Shown in pieces: positions 55,331 through 63,849 of a stretch of DNA of 64,000 nt. The position numbers and the translations under genes were made by a program. This DNA comes from Chitinimonas taiwanensis DSM 18899 (GTDB taxonomy: Bacteria; Pseudomonadota; Gammaproteobacteria; Burkholderiales; Chitinimonadaceae). The notes under the pieces were generated by a model. The model ran no database searches. It was not told where the DNA came from and saw only the letters and a program-made list of their open reading frames with translations. Where the stretch lies: positions 62,001-126,000 of the forward strand of contig NZ_FPKR01000009.1 of assembly GCF_900119825.1 (NCBI RefSeq), written 5' to 3'. Position 1 is the stretch's first letter, and each line of letters opens with the position of its first letter.

Positions 55331-56341
55331 ATGGCTAATCAGGATTTTTTCAAGGACAAGGCCATTCTGGTCACCGGTGGCACGGGTTCCTTCGGGCGCA
55401 AATTCATTGCCACGCTATTGAAAGAACACCAGCCGCGCCGCGTGGTGGTGTTCTCGCGCGATGAGCTCAAGCAGTTCGAGATGCAGCAGGAGCTGAACGC
55501 GCCGCAGATGCGTTACTTCCTCGGCGATGTACGCGATGCCGACCGCATCCGCCAGGCCATGCGCGGCATCGACTATGTGGTGCACGCCGCTGCGCTCAAG
55601 CAGGTGCCGGCCGCCGAATACAACCCCACCGAATGCATCCGTACCAATGTGGGCGGGGCCGAGAACGTGATCAACGCCGCCATCGAATGCGGCGTGGAGA
55701 AGGTCATCGCGCTGTCCACCGATAAGGCCTCCAGCCCGATCAATCTGTACGGTGCCACCAAGCTCTTAAGCGACAAGCTGTTCGTGGCGGCCAATAACAT
55801 TGCCGGCGGACACAAGACGCGTTTTTCCGTGGTGCGCTACGGTAATGTGGTCGGCTCGCGCGGCTCGGTGCTGCCCTTCTTTCGCAAGCTGATCGCCGAA
55901 GGGGCAGACTCGTTGCCGATTACCGATGCGCGCATGACCCGCTTCTGGATCACGCTCAACGACGGTGTAGCCTTCGTGCTGAACAACTTCCAGCGCATGC
56001 AGGGCGGCGAAATCTTCGTGCCCAAGATTCCGTCGGCAAGAATTACCGATATGGCCAGCGCGATTGCGCCGAGCTTGCCGCATCGCATCGTCGGCATCCG
56101 CCCCGGTGAAAAGCTGCACGAGATGATGATCTCGCGCGACGACGCCCAGCACACCTTCGAGTTCGCCGACCACTATGTGATCGCGCCGGCCATCAACTTC
56201 ATCGTGCAGAGTAACTACCAGACCAATGCGCTCGGTGCGCAGGGCCAGCGGGTGGCCGAGGGCTTCGAATACGTGTCCGACAGCAACCCGCATTACCTGA
56301 CGATTGAAGAGCTGGCCGCGCTGGACAAGGCCACGCCCTGA
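55331..56341 (+). CDS. pseB: UDP-GlcNAc 4,6-dehydratase (inverting)
   Basis: First enzyme of CMP-pseudaminic acid synthesis: converts UDP-GlcNAc to the 4-keto-6-deoxy-L-altro sugar. A 336-residue extended SDR with NAD loop VTGGTGSFGRKF and the catalytic block STDKASSPINLYGATK (Asp, Lys and Tyr as in FlaA1). The C-terminus is complete. It opens the glycan cluster. Confidence 0.96.
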   Translation: MANQDFFKDKAILVTGGTGSFGRKFIATLLKEHQPRRVVVFSRDELKQFEMQQELNAPQMRYFLGDVRDADRIRQAMRGIDYVVHAAALKQVPAAEYNPTECIRTNVGGAENVINAAIECGVEKVIALSTDKASSPINLYGATKLLSDKLFVAANNIAGGHKTRFSVVRYGNVVGSRGSVLPFFRKLIAEGADSLPITDARMTRFWITLNDGVAFVLNNFQRMQGGEIFVPKIPSARITDMASAIAPSLPHRIVGIRPGEKLHEMMISRDDAQHTFEFADHYVIAPAINFIVQSNYQTNALGAQGQRVAEGFEYVSDSNPHYLTIEELAALDKATP

Positions 56342-56379
56342 TTCCAGCCCGGTAATGCCAACGCCCGTCCTAACCCGCT

Positions 56380-56400
56380 GGGCCGGCACCCCGCCGGCCC
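56380..56400 (+). repeat. Perfect hairpin between pseB and pseC
   Basis: GGGCCGGC / GCCGGCCC with loop ACCCC, no T-tract. It lies 22 bp before the pseC start and may modulate relative expression or mRNA stability. Confidence 0.55.
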
Positions 56401-56422
56401 GCTTCGCAAGCAGGAAAGCCGC

Positions 56423-57583
56423 ATGATTCCCTACGGTCGCCAGAGCATCGATCAGGCCGATATCGACGCCGTTGTCGAAGTCCTCCAATCCGACTGGCTG
56501 ACCCAGGGGCCGAGCATCGAGCGCTTCGAAGCCGCTATGGCCGCACGCCATGAGGCCCAGCATGCAGTGGCCGTGTGCAATGCCACCGCCGCCCTGCATA
56601 TTGCTTGCCTCGCGGTGGACCTTGGGCCGGGCGACTGGCTGTGGACCACGCCGAATACCTTTGTCGCCAGCGCCAACTGCGCACGCTACTGCGGCGCAAA
56701 TGTCGATTTCGTCGATATCGACCCGCACACCTGGAACCTGTGTGCCGACGCACTGGAAGCCAAGCTGATCACCGCCGAGCAGGCCGGGCGCCTGCCCAAG
56801 GTAGTGGTGCCGGTGGCCTTCAGCGGCCAGAGTTGCGATATGGCGCGCATCAAGCTGCTTGCGCAGCGCTACGGCTTCATCGTCATCGAAGACGCCAGCC
56901 ATGCCGTGGGCGCCAGCTACCTGGGCCGCCCGGTGGGCTGCGGCGACTATGCCGACATGACCATCTTCAGCTTCCACCCGGTGAAGATCATCACCACCGG
57001 CGAAGGCGGCATGGTGCTGACCAACCGCGCCGAGCTGGCCGAACGCCTGCGCAGCCTGCGCAGCCACGGCATTACTCGCAACCCGGCGCAGATGAGCGAA
57101 CCCAGCCACGGCCCCTGGTACTACCAGCAGACCGAGCTCGGCTACAACTACCGAATCACCGACATCCAGGCTGCCCTGGGCCTGTCGCAGCTGCACAAGC
57201 TCGACGCCTTCGTGGCCCGCCGCCGCGAACTGGCTGCGCGTTACGACCAGCTACTGGCCGACCTGCCGCTGCAGCTCCCCACGCGCCAGGCAGGCGCCGA
57301 ATCGGCCTGGCATCTGTATGTGGTGCGCCTGAAGCTCGACCAGATCGGCAAGACACATCGCGAAGTGTTCGAAGGCCTGCGCACCGCCGGCATCGGCGTG
57401 AACCTGCATTACATCCCGGTGCATACCCAGCCGTATTACCGCGCGCTGGGTTTCAAGGATGGCGATTTTCCGAATGCGGAAGCGTATTACCGCGAGGCGG
57501 TGAGTTTGCCGATGTTTTCGGGTTTGTCCAATCAGCAATTGGAGGTAATTGTTTTGGCTGCTCGCAAGGTATTGGGTGGTTAA
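56423..57583 (+). CDS. pseC: UDP-4-amino-4,6-dideoxy-GlcNAc-type aminotransferase (PLP)
   Basis: Second enzyme of the pseudaminic acid pathway, a DegT/DnrJ/EryC1 aminotransferase of 386 residues. PLP Lys188 sits in FHPVKIITTGEGG; VIEDASHAVGA holds the cofactor-binding Asp. The last ~100 bp become noticeably AT-richer, merging into the atypical segment that follows. AGGAAAG precedes the ATG. Confidence 0.95.
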   Translation: MIPYGRQSIDQADIDAVVEVLQSDWLTQGPSIERFEAAMAARHEAQHAVAVCNATAALHIACLAVDLGPGDWLWTTPNTFVASANCARYCGANVDFVDIDPHTWNLCADALEAKLITAEQAGRLPKVVVPVAFSGQSCDMARIKLLAQRYGFIVIEDASHAVGASYLGRPVGCGDYADMTIFSFHPVKIITTGEGGMVLTNRAELAERLRSLRSHGITRNPAQMSEPSHGPWYYQQTELGYNYRITDIQAALGLSQLHKLDAFVARRRELAARYDQLLADLPLQLPTRQAGAESAWHLYVVRLKLDQIGKTHREVFEGLRTAGIGVNLHYIPVHTQPYYRALGFKDGDFPNAEAYYREAVSLPMFSGLSNQQLEVIVLAARKVLGG

Positions 57584-57635
57584 TTTTTATTGCGTTTTTG
57601 CAATGCAATTTCCTCAATAAATTGTCAGGTGGAAA

Positions 57636-59060
57636 ATGGTAACAAGTCTTGGTGACTTCCACGGAGTTGACCCAAAACTATTCGAGGAATCTGGGGCGCT
57701 TGACCCAATTCTAGGTGTAGATACGCGCCTTTTTATTGACCCAAGCTTATTGCGGCACACTACCGTTCCTGAGCTTGCTGAGAGTCGCGAGAAAGTTTCG
57801 GAGCATTTTGCAAATGTAATAAGACTGGTGCGAAATATAAGTAGGGAGGATGATGTTTTTTGGCGGAGAGCGGATAAATTACTTCAATTTCCAGAGGTGC
57901 AAGGCTTGTGTATTGGATATTCAAGTAAAGGAGTCGCTGGCAAGGGGACTGGTCCACTAAAAAGAAAGCGCCTTCTCTCAACCATTACGCAGATCGTCAG
58001 GGCAGGGAATGAAGATGCTGCAATCTTCGAGCTTGTTGGCGCATTTGAGGAGGGGGTTGGCCCTGATTTGATTAGCGACATGATTGCTAAAATAATTATG
58101 GCTGATTTGGTGTTGTTTACTCAGCGAGTGTGCAGCGATCTTGGCATTCCAATGGAGATGACGCATTATTCCAAGGGTCTTCAGCCTGATGATTTGCCGC
58201 TTAATCCAAATACAAAAAAACCTATAATTTTAATCCCGAAGCAAATCCTCAGGGATCTCCCTGTTGCTGAGACATTTGCCGATATAGATTGGATAACTCA
58301 GCATAACGAGGCTGTCAGGGAAGAGTTAAATAAAATTATCGTTGGATCAATTCGATCCTTGACGCCTGCTGAGCGAAAGGATCGAGTTAAGCATGCATTC
58401 ATCGATCATCCAGAGTTGCTGAAGCAAGTAATTGCTGCTTACGAGCAGGAGGGTGCAAATTTTTACGATTTCAATGATGATCGTGCAGGGGAGACAGTTT
58501 GGTATCGGGCGTCGAAAAAGCTACCTCGTCAGTTGAATTTAAAGCTTAGCCTTCCAATCAAGCCCACGTCAGATGACGTATACGCAGTTGTTGAGAAAAT
58601 ATGTTTACACTTTAAGAAACTAATTGAAGACAATCAGTTGTGTAAGCTCTTGTATGATAAAAATGGTCAAAGAAAGCACGAATCAGCGGCGCAGCTCTTA
58701 TTTTTTGGTGTTGCTGCTGCATATTGTGAGGCAAACGATCTCGATTTATCCCCAGAGAGTGACGGCGGCAGAGGGCCGGTTGATTTTAAAATCAGTTCAG
58801 GATTTAGTGGGAAAGTGCTTGTTGAGATAAAGCTAACGAGTAACTTACAGCTGGCGCATGGTTTTGAAAAGCAATTGCCTATATATCAAAAGGCTGAATC
58901 CGCTTATAAGGGCATATATCTCGTTATCCAAAATGATGGGATCAGCGATGGACGTTGGCAAGCTTTTAGAGAGCTCGTAATGAGTTCAGGAAAGCGCGCG
59001 CCCACAGTCATTGTTGCCAATGGTGTACCAAAGCCATCGGCTAGTATAGCTAATGACTGA
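57636..59060 (+). CDS. Unknown protein with C-terminal PD-(D/E)XK nuclease-like domain
   Basis: A 474-residue soluble protein, family not recognised. The C-terminal ~125 residues read as a restriction-endonuclease-like fold: a helix with Glu349 (KHESAAQLLFFG), Asp383 in GGRGPVDFKIS, Glu397-x-Lys399 in VLVEIKLTSN and Gln413-x-x-x-Tyr417 (EKQLPIY), the QxxxY variant seen in RecB-type nucleases. The first ~340 residues (VDPKLF..LGVDTRLFIDPSLL; GKGTGPLKRKRL) are unlike anything I know and may be a sensor or target-recognition part. It is AT-rich (one counted 60-base line 27 G/C, against 43 in pseG), suggesting transfer. AGGTGG is 3 nt before ATG. No toxin partner is adjacent. Confidence 0.75.
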   Translation: MVTSLGDFHGVDPKLFEESGALDPILGVDTRLFIDPSLLRHTTVPELAESREKVSEHFANVIRLVRNISREDDVFWRRADKLLQFPEVQGLCIGYSSKGVAGKGTGPLKRKRLLSTITQIVRAGNEDAAIFELVGAFEEGVGPDLISDMIAKIIMADLVLFTQRVCSDLGIPMEMTHYSKGLQPDDLPLNPNTKKPIILIPKQILRDLPVAETFADIDWITQHNEAVREELNKIIVGSIRSLTPAERKDRVKHAFIDHPELLKQVIAAYEQEGANFYDFNDDRAGETVWYRASKKLPRQLNLKLSLPIKPTSDDVYAVVEKICLHFKKLIEDNQLCKLLYDKNGQRKHESAAQLLFFGVAAAYCEANDLDLSPESDGGRGPVDFKISSGFSGKVLVEIKLTSNLQLAHGFEKQLPIYQKAESAYKGIYLVIQNDGISDGRWQAFRELVMSSGKRAPTVIVANGVPKPSASIAND

Positions 59061-59066
59061 GTCATT
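59052..59066. repeat. Palindrome over the stop codon of the nuclease-like gene
   Basis: AATGACT-G-AGTCATT, 7-bp arms around a single G, covering the TGA stop (59058-59060). Too small a loop for a full RNA hairpin; it could be a protein site, a weak terminator or the insertion edge. Confidence 0.4.
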
Positions 59067-59093
59067 TATTCATAAAGTATTTTTGGTGTGGGA

Positions 59094-59483
59094 ATGCCCA
59101 TTCAGATAGTTCAACTTGGTACTGCCCGCGTTCAGGGTGAAGGCCTGCGCCTCGGCACAGTCCGCCGCCCACCACGCGGCGTACCCAAAACCGAATTCGC
59201 ATCGCAAAACTGGTACGACCTCTGGTTTCCCAATCTTGCGCCGAGTGCCGAAACCATGAAGCTGGGCCAAGCCGCCGAAAGCCCGGCAGACTGGGCGGCG
59301 TTTGTGAAGCGTTATAAGGCCGAAATGGCTGAGCCGGCTGCGGCGCATGATCTGGCTTTGCTGGCGGCTTTGTCGCACCAGACCAACTTTTCGGTAGGGT
59401 GTTATTGCGAGGACGAAGCGCGTTGCCATCGCGCGGTCTTGCGTGAACTATTACTGGCAAAAGGCGCGGTGCTACAGGGCTAG
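59094..59483 (+). CDS. DUF488-family protein
   Basis: A 129-residue protein (131 if the GTG at 59088 is used). DUF488 signatures: RPPRGVPKTEFASQNWYDLW, NLAPSAE, DWAAFVKRYKAEM and the Cys/His block CYCEDEARCHRAVL. The family is widespread and of unknown function. GC content returns to normal within this gene, so the right border of the AT-rich insertion lies near its start. No good ribosome site is visible. It is not a known pseudaminic acid enzyme. Confidence 0.8.
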   Translation: MPIQIVQLGTARVQGEGLRLGTVRRPPRGVPKTEFASQNWYDLWFPNLAPSAETMKLGQAAESPADWAAFVKRYKAEMAEPAAAHDLALLAALSHQTNFSVGCYCEDEARCHRAVLRELLLAKGAVLQG

Positions 59484-59560
59484 CAAGCCCCAGCGCGGTT
59501 TCAGCGGATACACACGGAGCTTGATTGCATGAAGCCCAAGCGAAAGAAAGCAGTGCGACC

Positions 59561-60283
59561 ATGACTAACATCGCCATCATCCCCGCCCGCGGCGGCAGCA
59601 AGCGCATTCCACGCAAGAATGTGAAGCCCTTCCATGGCAAGCCCATGCTCGCTTATTCGATTGCCGCGGCGCAGGCCAGCGGCCTGTTCGACCGCGTGGT
59701 GGTCAGTACCGACGACGCCGAGATCATGGCGCTGGCACGCGAGCTGGGTGCCGAGGTGCCGTTTGTGCGGCCCGCCGAGCTGGCCGATGACCACACGACC
59801 ACGATTGCCGTAATTCAGCATGCCATCCAGACCCTGCAAGCCGCGGGTGAGCCGGTGAGCATGGCCTGCTGCATCTACGCCACCGCACCGTTTGTGCAGC
59901 CGCGCTATCTGCGCGAGGGCTTTGAGCTGCTGAGCCGGCGCGCCGACAAGGCCTATGCATTTTCGGTGACCAGCTTCCCCTTCCCGGTGCAGCGCGCGAT
60001 TCGCCTGAACGAGGAGGGCTGCGTGGATGCGCTCTACCCGCAGTACCGCAACACCCGCTCGCAAGACCTGGAAGAGGCCTTCCACGATGCCGGCCAGTTC
60101 TACTGGGGCCGCGCCGAAGCCTGGTTGCGCGGCGAGGTGATCTTTTCCCCGGCCAGCCTGCCGGTGGTTCTGCCTCGCTATCTGGTGCAGGACATCGACA
60201 CACCGGAAGACTGGCGGCGCGCCGAATACCTGTATGGCGCGCTGCTGGCCGGCGGTGAAATTGGCGGAGATGGTAAGGCGTGA
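59561..60283 (+). CDS. pseF: Pseudaminic acid cytidylyltransferase
   Basis: Activates pseudaminic acid to CMP-Pse, the transferable donor. A 240-residue CMP-NeuNAc-synthetase-like enzyme from ATG 59561, with IAIIPARGGSKRIPRKNVKPF, VVSTDDAEI, and YATAPFVQPRYL. The stop overlaps the next gene in a GTGA arrangement. Its position here completes the Pse set with pseB, C, G, H and I. Confidence 0.95.
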   Translation: MTNIAIIPARGGSKRIPRKNVKPFHGKPMLAYSIAAAQASGLFDRVVVSTDDAEIMALARELGAEVPFVRPAELADDHTTTIAVIQHAIQTLQAAGEPVSMACCIYATAPFVQPRYLREGFELLSRRADKAYAFSVTSFPFPVQRAIRLNEEGCVDALYPQYRNTRSQDLEEAFHDAGQFYWGRAEAWLRGEVIFSPASLPVVLPRYLVQDIDTPEDWRRAEYLYGALLAGGEIGGDGKA

Positions 60284-61776
60284 AGGTACTGATACGCGCC
60301 GATGCCGCGCTGAGCATCGGTTCCGGCCATGTGCTGCGCTGCCTGACCCTGGCCCAACAGCTGCAAGCGCATGGCGCGCAAGTCAGTTTTGCCTGCCGTG
60401 AGCTGCCCGGCCATGTGCAGGACAAGGTGCGCGCGGCCGGCTTTGCCTGCCACAGCCTGCCCGCCCACTACCCGGGCGAAACTACCCAGCGCGCCGAGGC
60501 GGCAATAGCCTGGCAGGCCGACTTGGCCGCGCTGCACGCCGTACTGGGCGAAGCGGCGCAGTTCGATTGGCTGCTGGTCGACCACTATGGGCTGGATGCG
60601 CAATGGCAGCGCGGCGCACGCACGCTGGCTGCGCGCATTGCCGTCATCGACGACCTGGCCAACCGCCCGCACGACGCCGACCTGTTGCTCGACCAGAACC
60701 TGACCGCCACGCCCGAGGCCTATGCCAGCCTGTTGCCGGCCAATTGCCAGCGCCTGCTTGGCCCGCGCTATGCACTGTTGCGCCCCGAGTTCAGCGCCGC
60801 GCCGATCGCGATACGCGCGCAGGCGGAGCACGTGCTGGTGAACTTCGGTGGCGTGGACGCGGGCGGCGAAACCTTCAAGGCCATGGCGGCGCTGGCGGGC
60901 TTGCCTGTCCAGGCCGATATCGTGGCGGGCGGCGCCAACCCGGCTTGGGATGCGTTGCAGGCGCAAGCAGTGGGCAAAACCGGCTGGACCTTGCACCGCC
61001 ATGTGGCCGACTTTGCCAGCCTGATGCGCAGGGCCGATGTGTTTCTGGGCGCGGGCGGCAGTACCAGCTGGGAGCGCGCGGCGCTGGGCCTGCCTACGCT
61101 GTGCATTGCGGTGGCCGATAACCAGGAGCCGAATGCGCGCGCGCTGCATGCGGCCGGTGTGCACTACTACTTGGGCCGCGACCGCATGGTGGATGCTGAA
61201 CAAGTACGCGCCGCGCTGGTCGATTTACTGAACGACGCGCCGCGCCGCCAGCAATACGCCGAGCGTTCGCGCGCGCTGGTGGACGGGCAGGGCGCCCGGC
61301 GCGTGGCGGCGGCCATGTTGCACGCCTGCCTGCAGCTGCGCGCGGCCACGCTGGACGATGCGCAGCGCCTGTTCGAGGGCCGCAATGCCGATAGCGTGCG
61401 GCGCTGGTCGACGAGCCCCGAGCCGATCAGTTGGGATGCGCATATCGCGTGGCTGACGCGCACGCTCACCAACCCGGACCGGCAGCTGTGGATTGCCGAA
61501 AGCGCCGACGGGCCGGTAGGCGTGCTGCGCTACGACCGCCAGCCGCACTTGCCCGAGCGCGCCGAAGTCTCCATTTACCTGTTTGCCGGGCGCGAAGGCA
61601 TGGGCTGGGGGGGCGCACTACTGGCGGCGGGCGACGCGGCCATTGCCCGGCAATGGCCGGCGCTGCGCTTCATCGACGCAACGGTCTTGCCCGGCAACAC
61701 GGCTTCGCTGAAACTGTTCCGCCAGGCCGGGTATGCTGAGCATGGCAGCGGGTTTGCGCGGGTTTTACCCGCCTGA
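60280..61776 (+). CDS. pseG: PseG hydrolase fused to a PseH-like acetyltransferase
   Basis: A 498-residue fusion. Residues 1-~345 are PseG, which removes UDP from the 2,4-diacetamido trideoxy-altrose intermediate: IRADAALSIGSGHVLRCLTLA carries His17, matching the catalytic His of Campylobacter PseG, and the GT-B half has FLGAGGSTSWERAALGLPTL. From ~351 a GNAT domain follows (LRAATLDDAQRLFEGRNADSVRRW; acetyl-CoA loop REGMGWGGALL; NTASLKLFRQAGY), which would provide the N-4 acetylation normally done by PseH, absent as a separate gene here. Start is GTG 60280, overlapping pseF, with GGAG upstream. Confidence 0.9.
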   Translation: MKVLIRADAALSIGSGHVLRCLTLAQQLQAHGAQVSFACRELPGHVQDKVRAAGFACHSLPAHYPGETTQRAEAAIAWQADLAALHAVLGEAAQFDWLLVDHYGLDAQWQRGARTLAARIAVIDDLANRPHDADLLLDQNLTATPEAYASLLPANCQRLLGPRYALLRPEFSAAPIAIRAQAEHVLVNFGGVDAGGETFKAMAALAGLPVQADIVAGGANPAWDALQAQAVGKTGWTLHRHVADFASLMRRADVFLGAGGSTSWERAALGLPTLCIAVADNQEPNARALHAAGVHYYLGRDRMVDAEQVRAALVDLLNDAPRRQQYAERSRALVDGQGARRVAAAMLHACLQLRAATLDDAQRLFEGRNADSVRRWSTSPEPISWDAHIAWLTRTLTNPDRQLWIAESADGPVGVLRYDRQPHLPERAEVSIYLFAGREGMGWGGALLAAGDAAIARQWPALRFIDATVLPGNTASLKLFRQAGYAEHGSGFARVLPA

Positions 61777-61804
61777 GCGTATCAAGCAGCAAAAGGAAAG
61801 CAGA

Positions 61805-62857
61805 ATGCACAGCTTCATGATTGGCCAGCGCCGCATCGGCGCCGATGCCCCTCCCTTTGTGATTGCCGAGATGAGCGGCAACCACAACCAGTCGCTCGAC
61901 CGTGCACTGGCGATTGTGGATGCCGCGGCCAAGGCTGGCGCGCATGCGCTCAAGCTGCAAACCTACACGCCCGACACCATGACGCTGGACCTCGACGAGG
62001 GCGAGTTCCATATCGGCGACCCGAACAGCCTGTGGGCCGGCACCTCGCTGTACAAGCTCTACCAGGAGGCCTACACGCCTTGGGAATGGCATAAGCCGAT
62101 TTTTGACCGCGCGGCCGAGCACGGCATGCTGGCTTTCTCCACGCCGTTTGATGAAAGCGCCGTGGACTTTCTTGAATCGCTGGGTGCGCCGGCCTACAAG
62201 ATCGCCAGCTTCGAAAACACCGATGTGCCGCTGATCCGCAAGGTGGCGGCCACCGGCAAGCCGATGATCATCTCCACCGGCATGGCCAGCGTGGCCGAGC
62301 TGGACGAAAGCGTGCGCGCAGCGCGCGAGGCTGGCTGCCGCGATCTGGTACTGCTCAAGTGCACGAGCACCTATCCGTCCACCCCGGCCAATACCCATCT
62401 GCGCACCATTCCGCACCTGCGTGAGTTGTTCGGCACCCAGGTAGGCCTGAGCGACCACACCATGGGCGTGGGCGCGGCCGTGGCGGCCGTGGCGCTTGGC
62501 GCCACCGTGGTCGAGAAGCATTTCACGCTACGCCGCGCCGATGGCGGCGTGGATTCGACTTTCTCGCTCGAGCCCGAAGAGCTGGCCATGCTGGTGACCG
62601 AAACCGAGCGTGCCTGGCAGGCCATGGGCCAGGTGCAGTACGGCGCCACCCAGGCCGAGACCAAATCGCTGGTGTTCCGCCGCTCGCTGTACGTGGTGAA
62701 GGACATGGCGGCTGGCGAGACCTTTACCGCCGAGAATGTGCGCGCGATTCGGCCGGGCCTCGGCCTCGCGCCCAAGTTCCTCGACACCCTGCTGGGCAAG
62801 CGCGCCGGCCGGGCCATCAAGCGCGGCACGCCGCTGAACTGGGATTTGCTCGGATGA
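61805..62857 (+). CDS. pseI: Pseudaminic acid synthase
   Basis: Condenses 6-deoxy-di-N-acetyl-altrose with PEP to pseudaminic acid. A 350-residue NeuB-family protein from ATG 61805 (AAAGGAAAG upstream): barrel domain with FVIAEMSGNHNQSLDRAL, LQTYTPDTM, KIASFENTD, LLKCTSTYPS and LSDHTMG, then a C-terminal SAF antifreeze-like domain (~288-350: SLYVVKDMAAGETFTAENVRAIRPG). ATGATG overlap with the next gene. Confidence 0.96.
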   Translation: MHSFMIGQRRIGADAPPFVIAEMSGNHNQSLDRALAIVDAAAKAGAHALKLQTYTPDTMTLDLDEGEFHIGDPNSLWAGTSLYKLYQEAYTPWEWHKPIFDRAAEHGMLAFSTPFDESAVDFLESLGAPAYKIASFENTDVPLIRKVAATGKPMIISTGMASVAELDESVRAAREAGCRDLVLLKCTSTYPSTPANTHLRTIPHLRELFGTQVGLSDHTMGVGAAVAAVALGATVVEKHFTLRRADGGVDSTFSLEPEELAMLVTETERAWQAMGQVQYGATQAETKSLVFRRSLYVVKDMAAGETFTAENVRAIRPGLGLAPKFLDTLLGKRAGRAIKRGTPLNWDLLG

Positions 62858-63849
62858 TGCGCGCGGGGCTGATCGGCTGCGGCCGCATCGGCTGCGAATT
62901 CGACGACGATGCGGCGCGCATCGGCATCTACACCCACGCGGCCGCCTACCGCGCGGCCGAAGGCGTGAGCCTGCATGCGCTGGCCGATGCCGACCCGGCC
63001 AAGCTAGCCAAGGCTGCTGAGCGCTACGGCATACCGGCCGAGCGCTGCTATGCCAGCGCCGACGCCATGCTGGCGGCGGGCGGGCTGGACCTGATCAGCA
63101 TTGCCGCACCCGACCGCTTCCACGCCGATTTGGCCCTGAAGGCCATGGCCACGCCTGGGGTGCGCGGCGTGCTGCTGGAAAAGCCGCTCGCCTTGTCGCT
63201 GGACGAGGGCAGGGCGGTGGTGGCGGCTGCCCAGGCGCGCGGCATCGCGCTGGCGGTCAATTACTCGCGCCGCTTCTGCCCGGCCCATGCGCGCGTACGC
63301 GCGGCGCTGGACTCGGGCGAGCTGGGGCGTGTGCAGACGGTCACCGGCTTCTACGGCAAGGGCGTGCGCCATAACGGCAGCCACTGGCTGGATTTGCTGC
63401 GCCACTTCTTTGGCCCTTTAGCCAGCGTACAAGCCTGGCCCAGCCGCGCTGCCGCCTTCGAGGGCGACCCCAGCCCCGACCTGCGCATCGTGCTGGCTTC
63501 GGGCCTGGTCGCGCATCTGCAAGCCAGCAACCACCTCGACTACAGCCTGTTTGAAATGGACATCGTGGCCGAGCATGGCCGCGTGCAACTGTTGGAAAGC
63601 GGCCACCGAGTGATCTGGCAGCGCGTGGCCGACAGTCCTTACTACGCGGGCTACCGGCTGCCGCAGCTGGCCGAGGTGGATGAATCGGGCATGCGCGACC
63701 TGCTGCTGCATGCGGTGCAGGACCTGCGCGACGCGGTGCTCGCTGTGCGTGTGCCGCGCTGCAGCGGCGAGGATGGCTTGGCGGCCCTGCAGGCGGCCGA
63801 AGCCGCTTGCCGCTCGCTGCAATCTGGCCAAGCCGAGGCCCTGCCATGA
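62854..63849 (+). CDS. Gfo/Idh/MocA-family oxidoreductase
   Basis: A 331-residue NAD(P)-dependent oxidoreductase: Rossmann start AGLIGCGRIGCEFDDD, VLLEKPLALSLDEGRAVV (the conserved EKP) and the substrate domain with GFYGKGVRHNGSHWLDLL. In glycan clusters such enzymes oxidise or reduce sugar nucleotides, so it may tailor a pseudaminic acid derivative or another sugar of the same glycan; the actual substrate is unknown. It overlaps pseI by 4 bp and the next gene by 4 bp (ATGA). Confidence 0.88.
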   Translation: MMRAGLIGCGRIGCEFDDDAARIGIYTHAAAYRAAEGVSLHALADADPAKLAKAAERYGIPAERCYASADAMLAAGGLDLISIAAPDRFHADLALKAMATPGVRGVLLEKPLALSLDEGRAVVAAAQARGIALAVNYSRRFCPAHARVRAALDSGELGRVQTVTGFYGKGVRHNGSHWLDLLRHFFGPLASVQAWPSRAAAFEGDPSPDLRIVLASGLVAHLQASNHLDYSLFEMDIVAEHGRVQLLESGHRVIWQRVADSPYYAGYRLPQLAEVDESGMRDLLLHAVQDLRDAVLAVRVPRCSGEDGLAALQAAEAACRSLQSGQAEALP

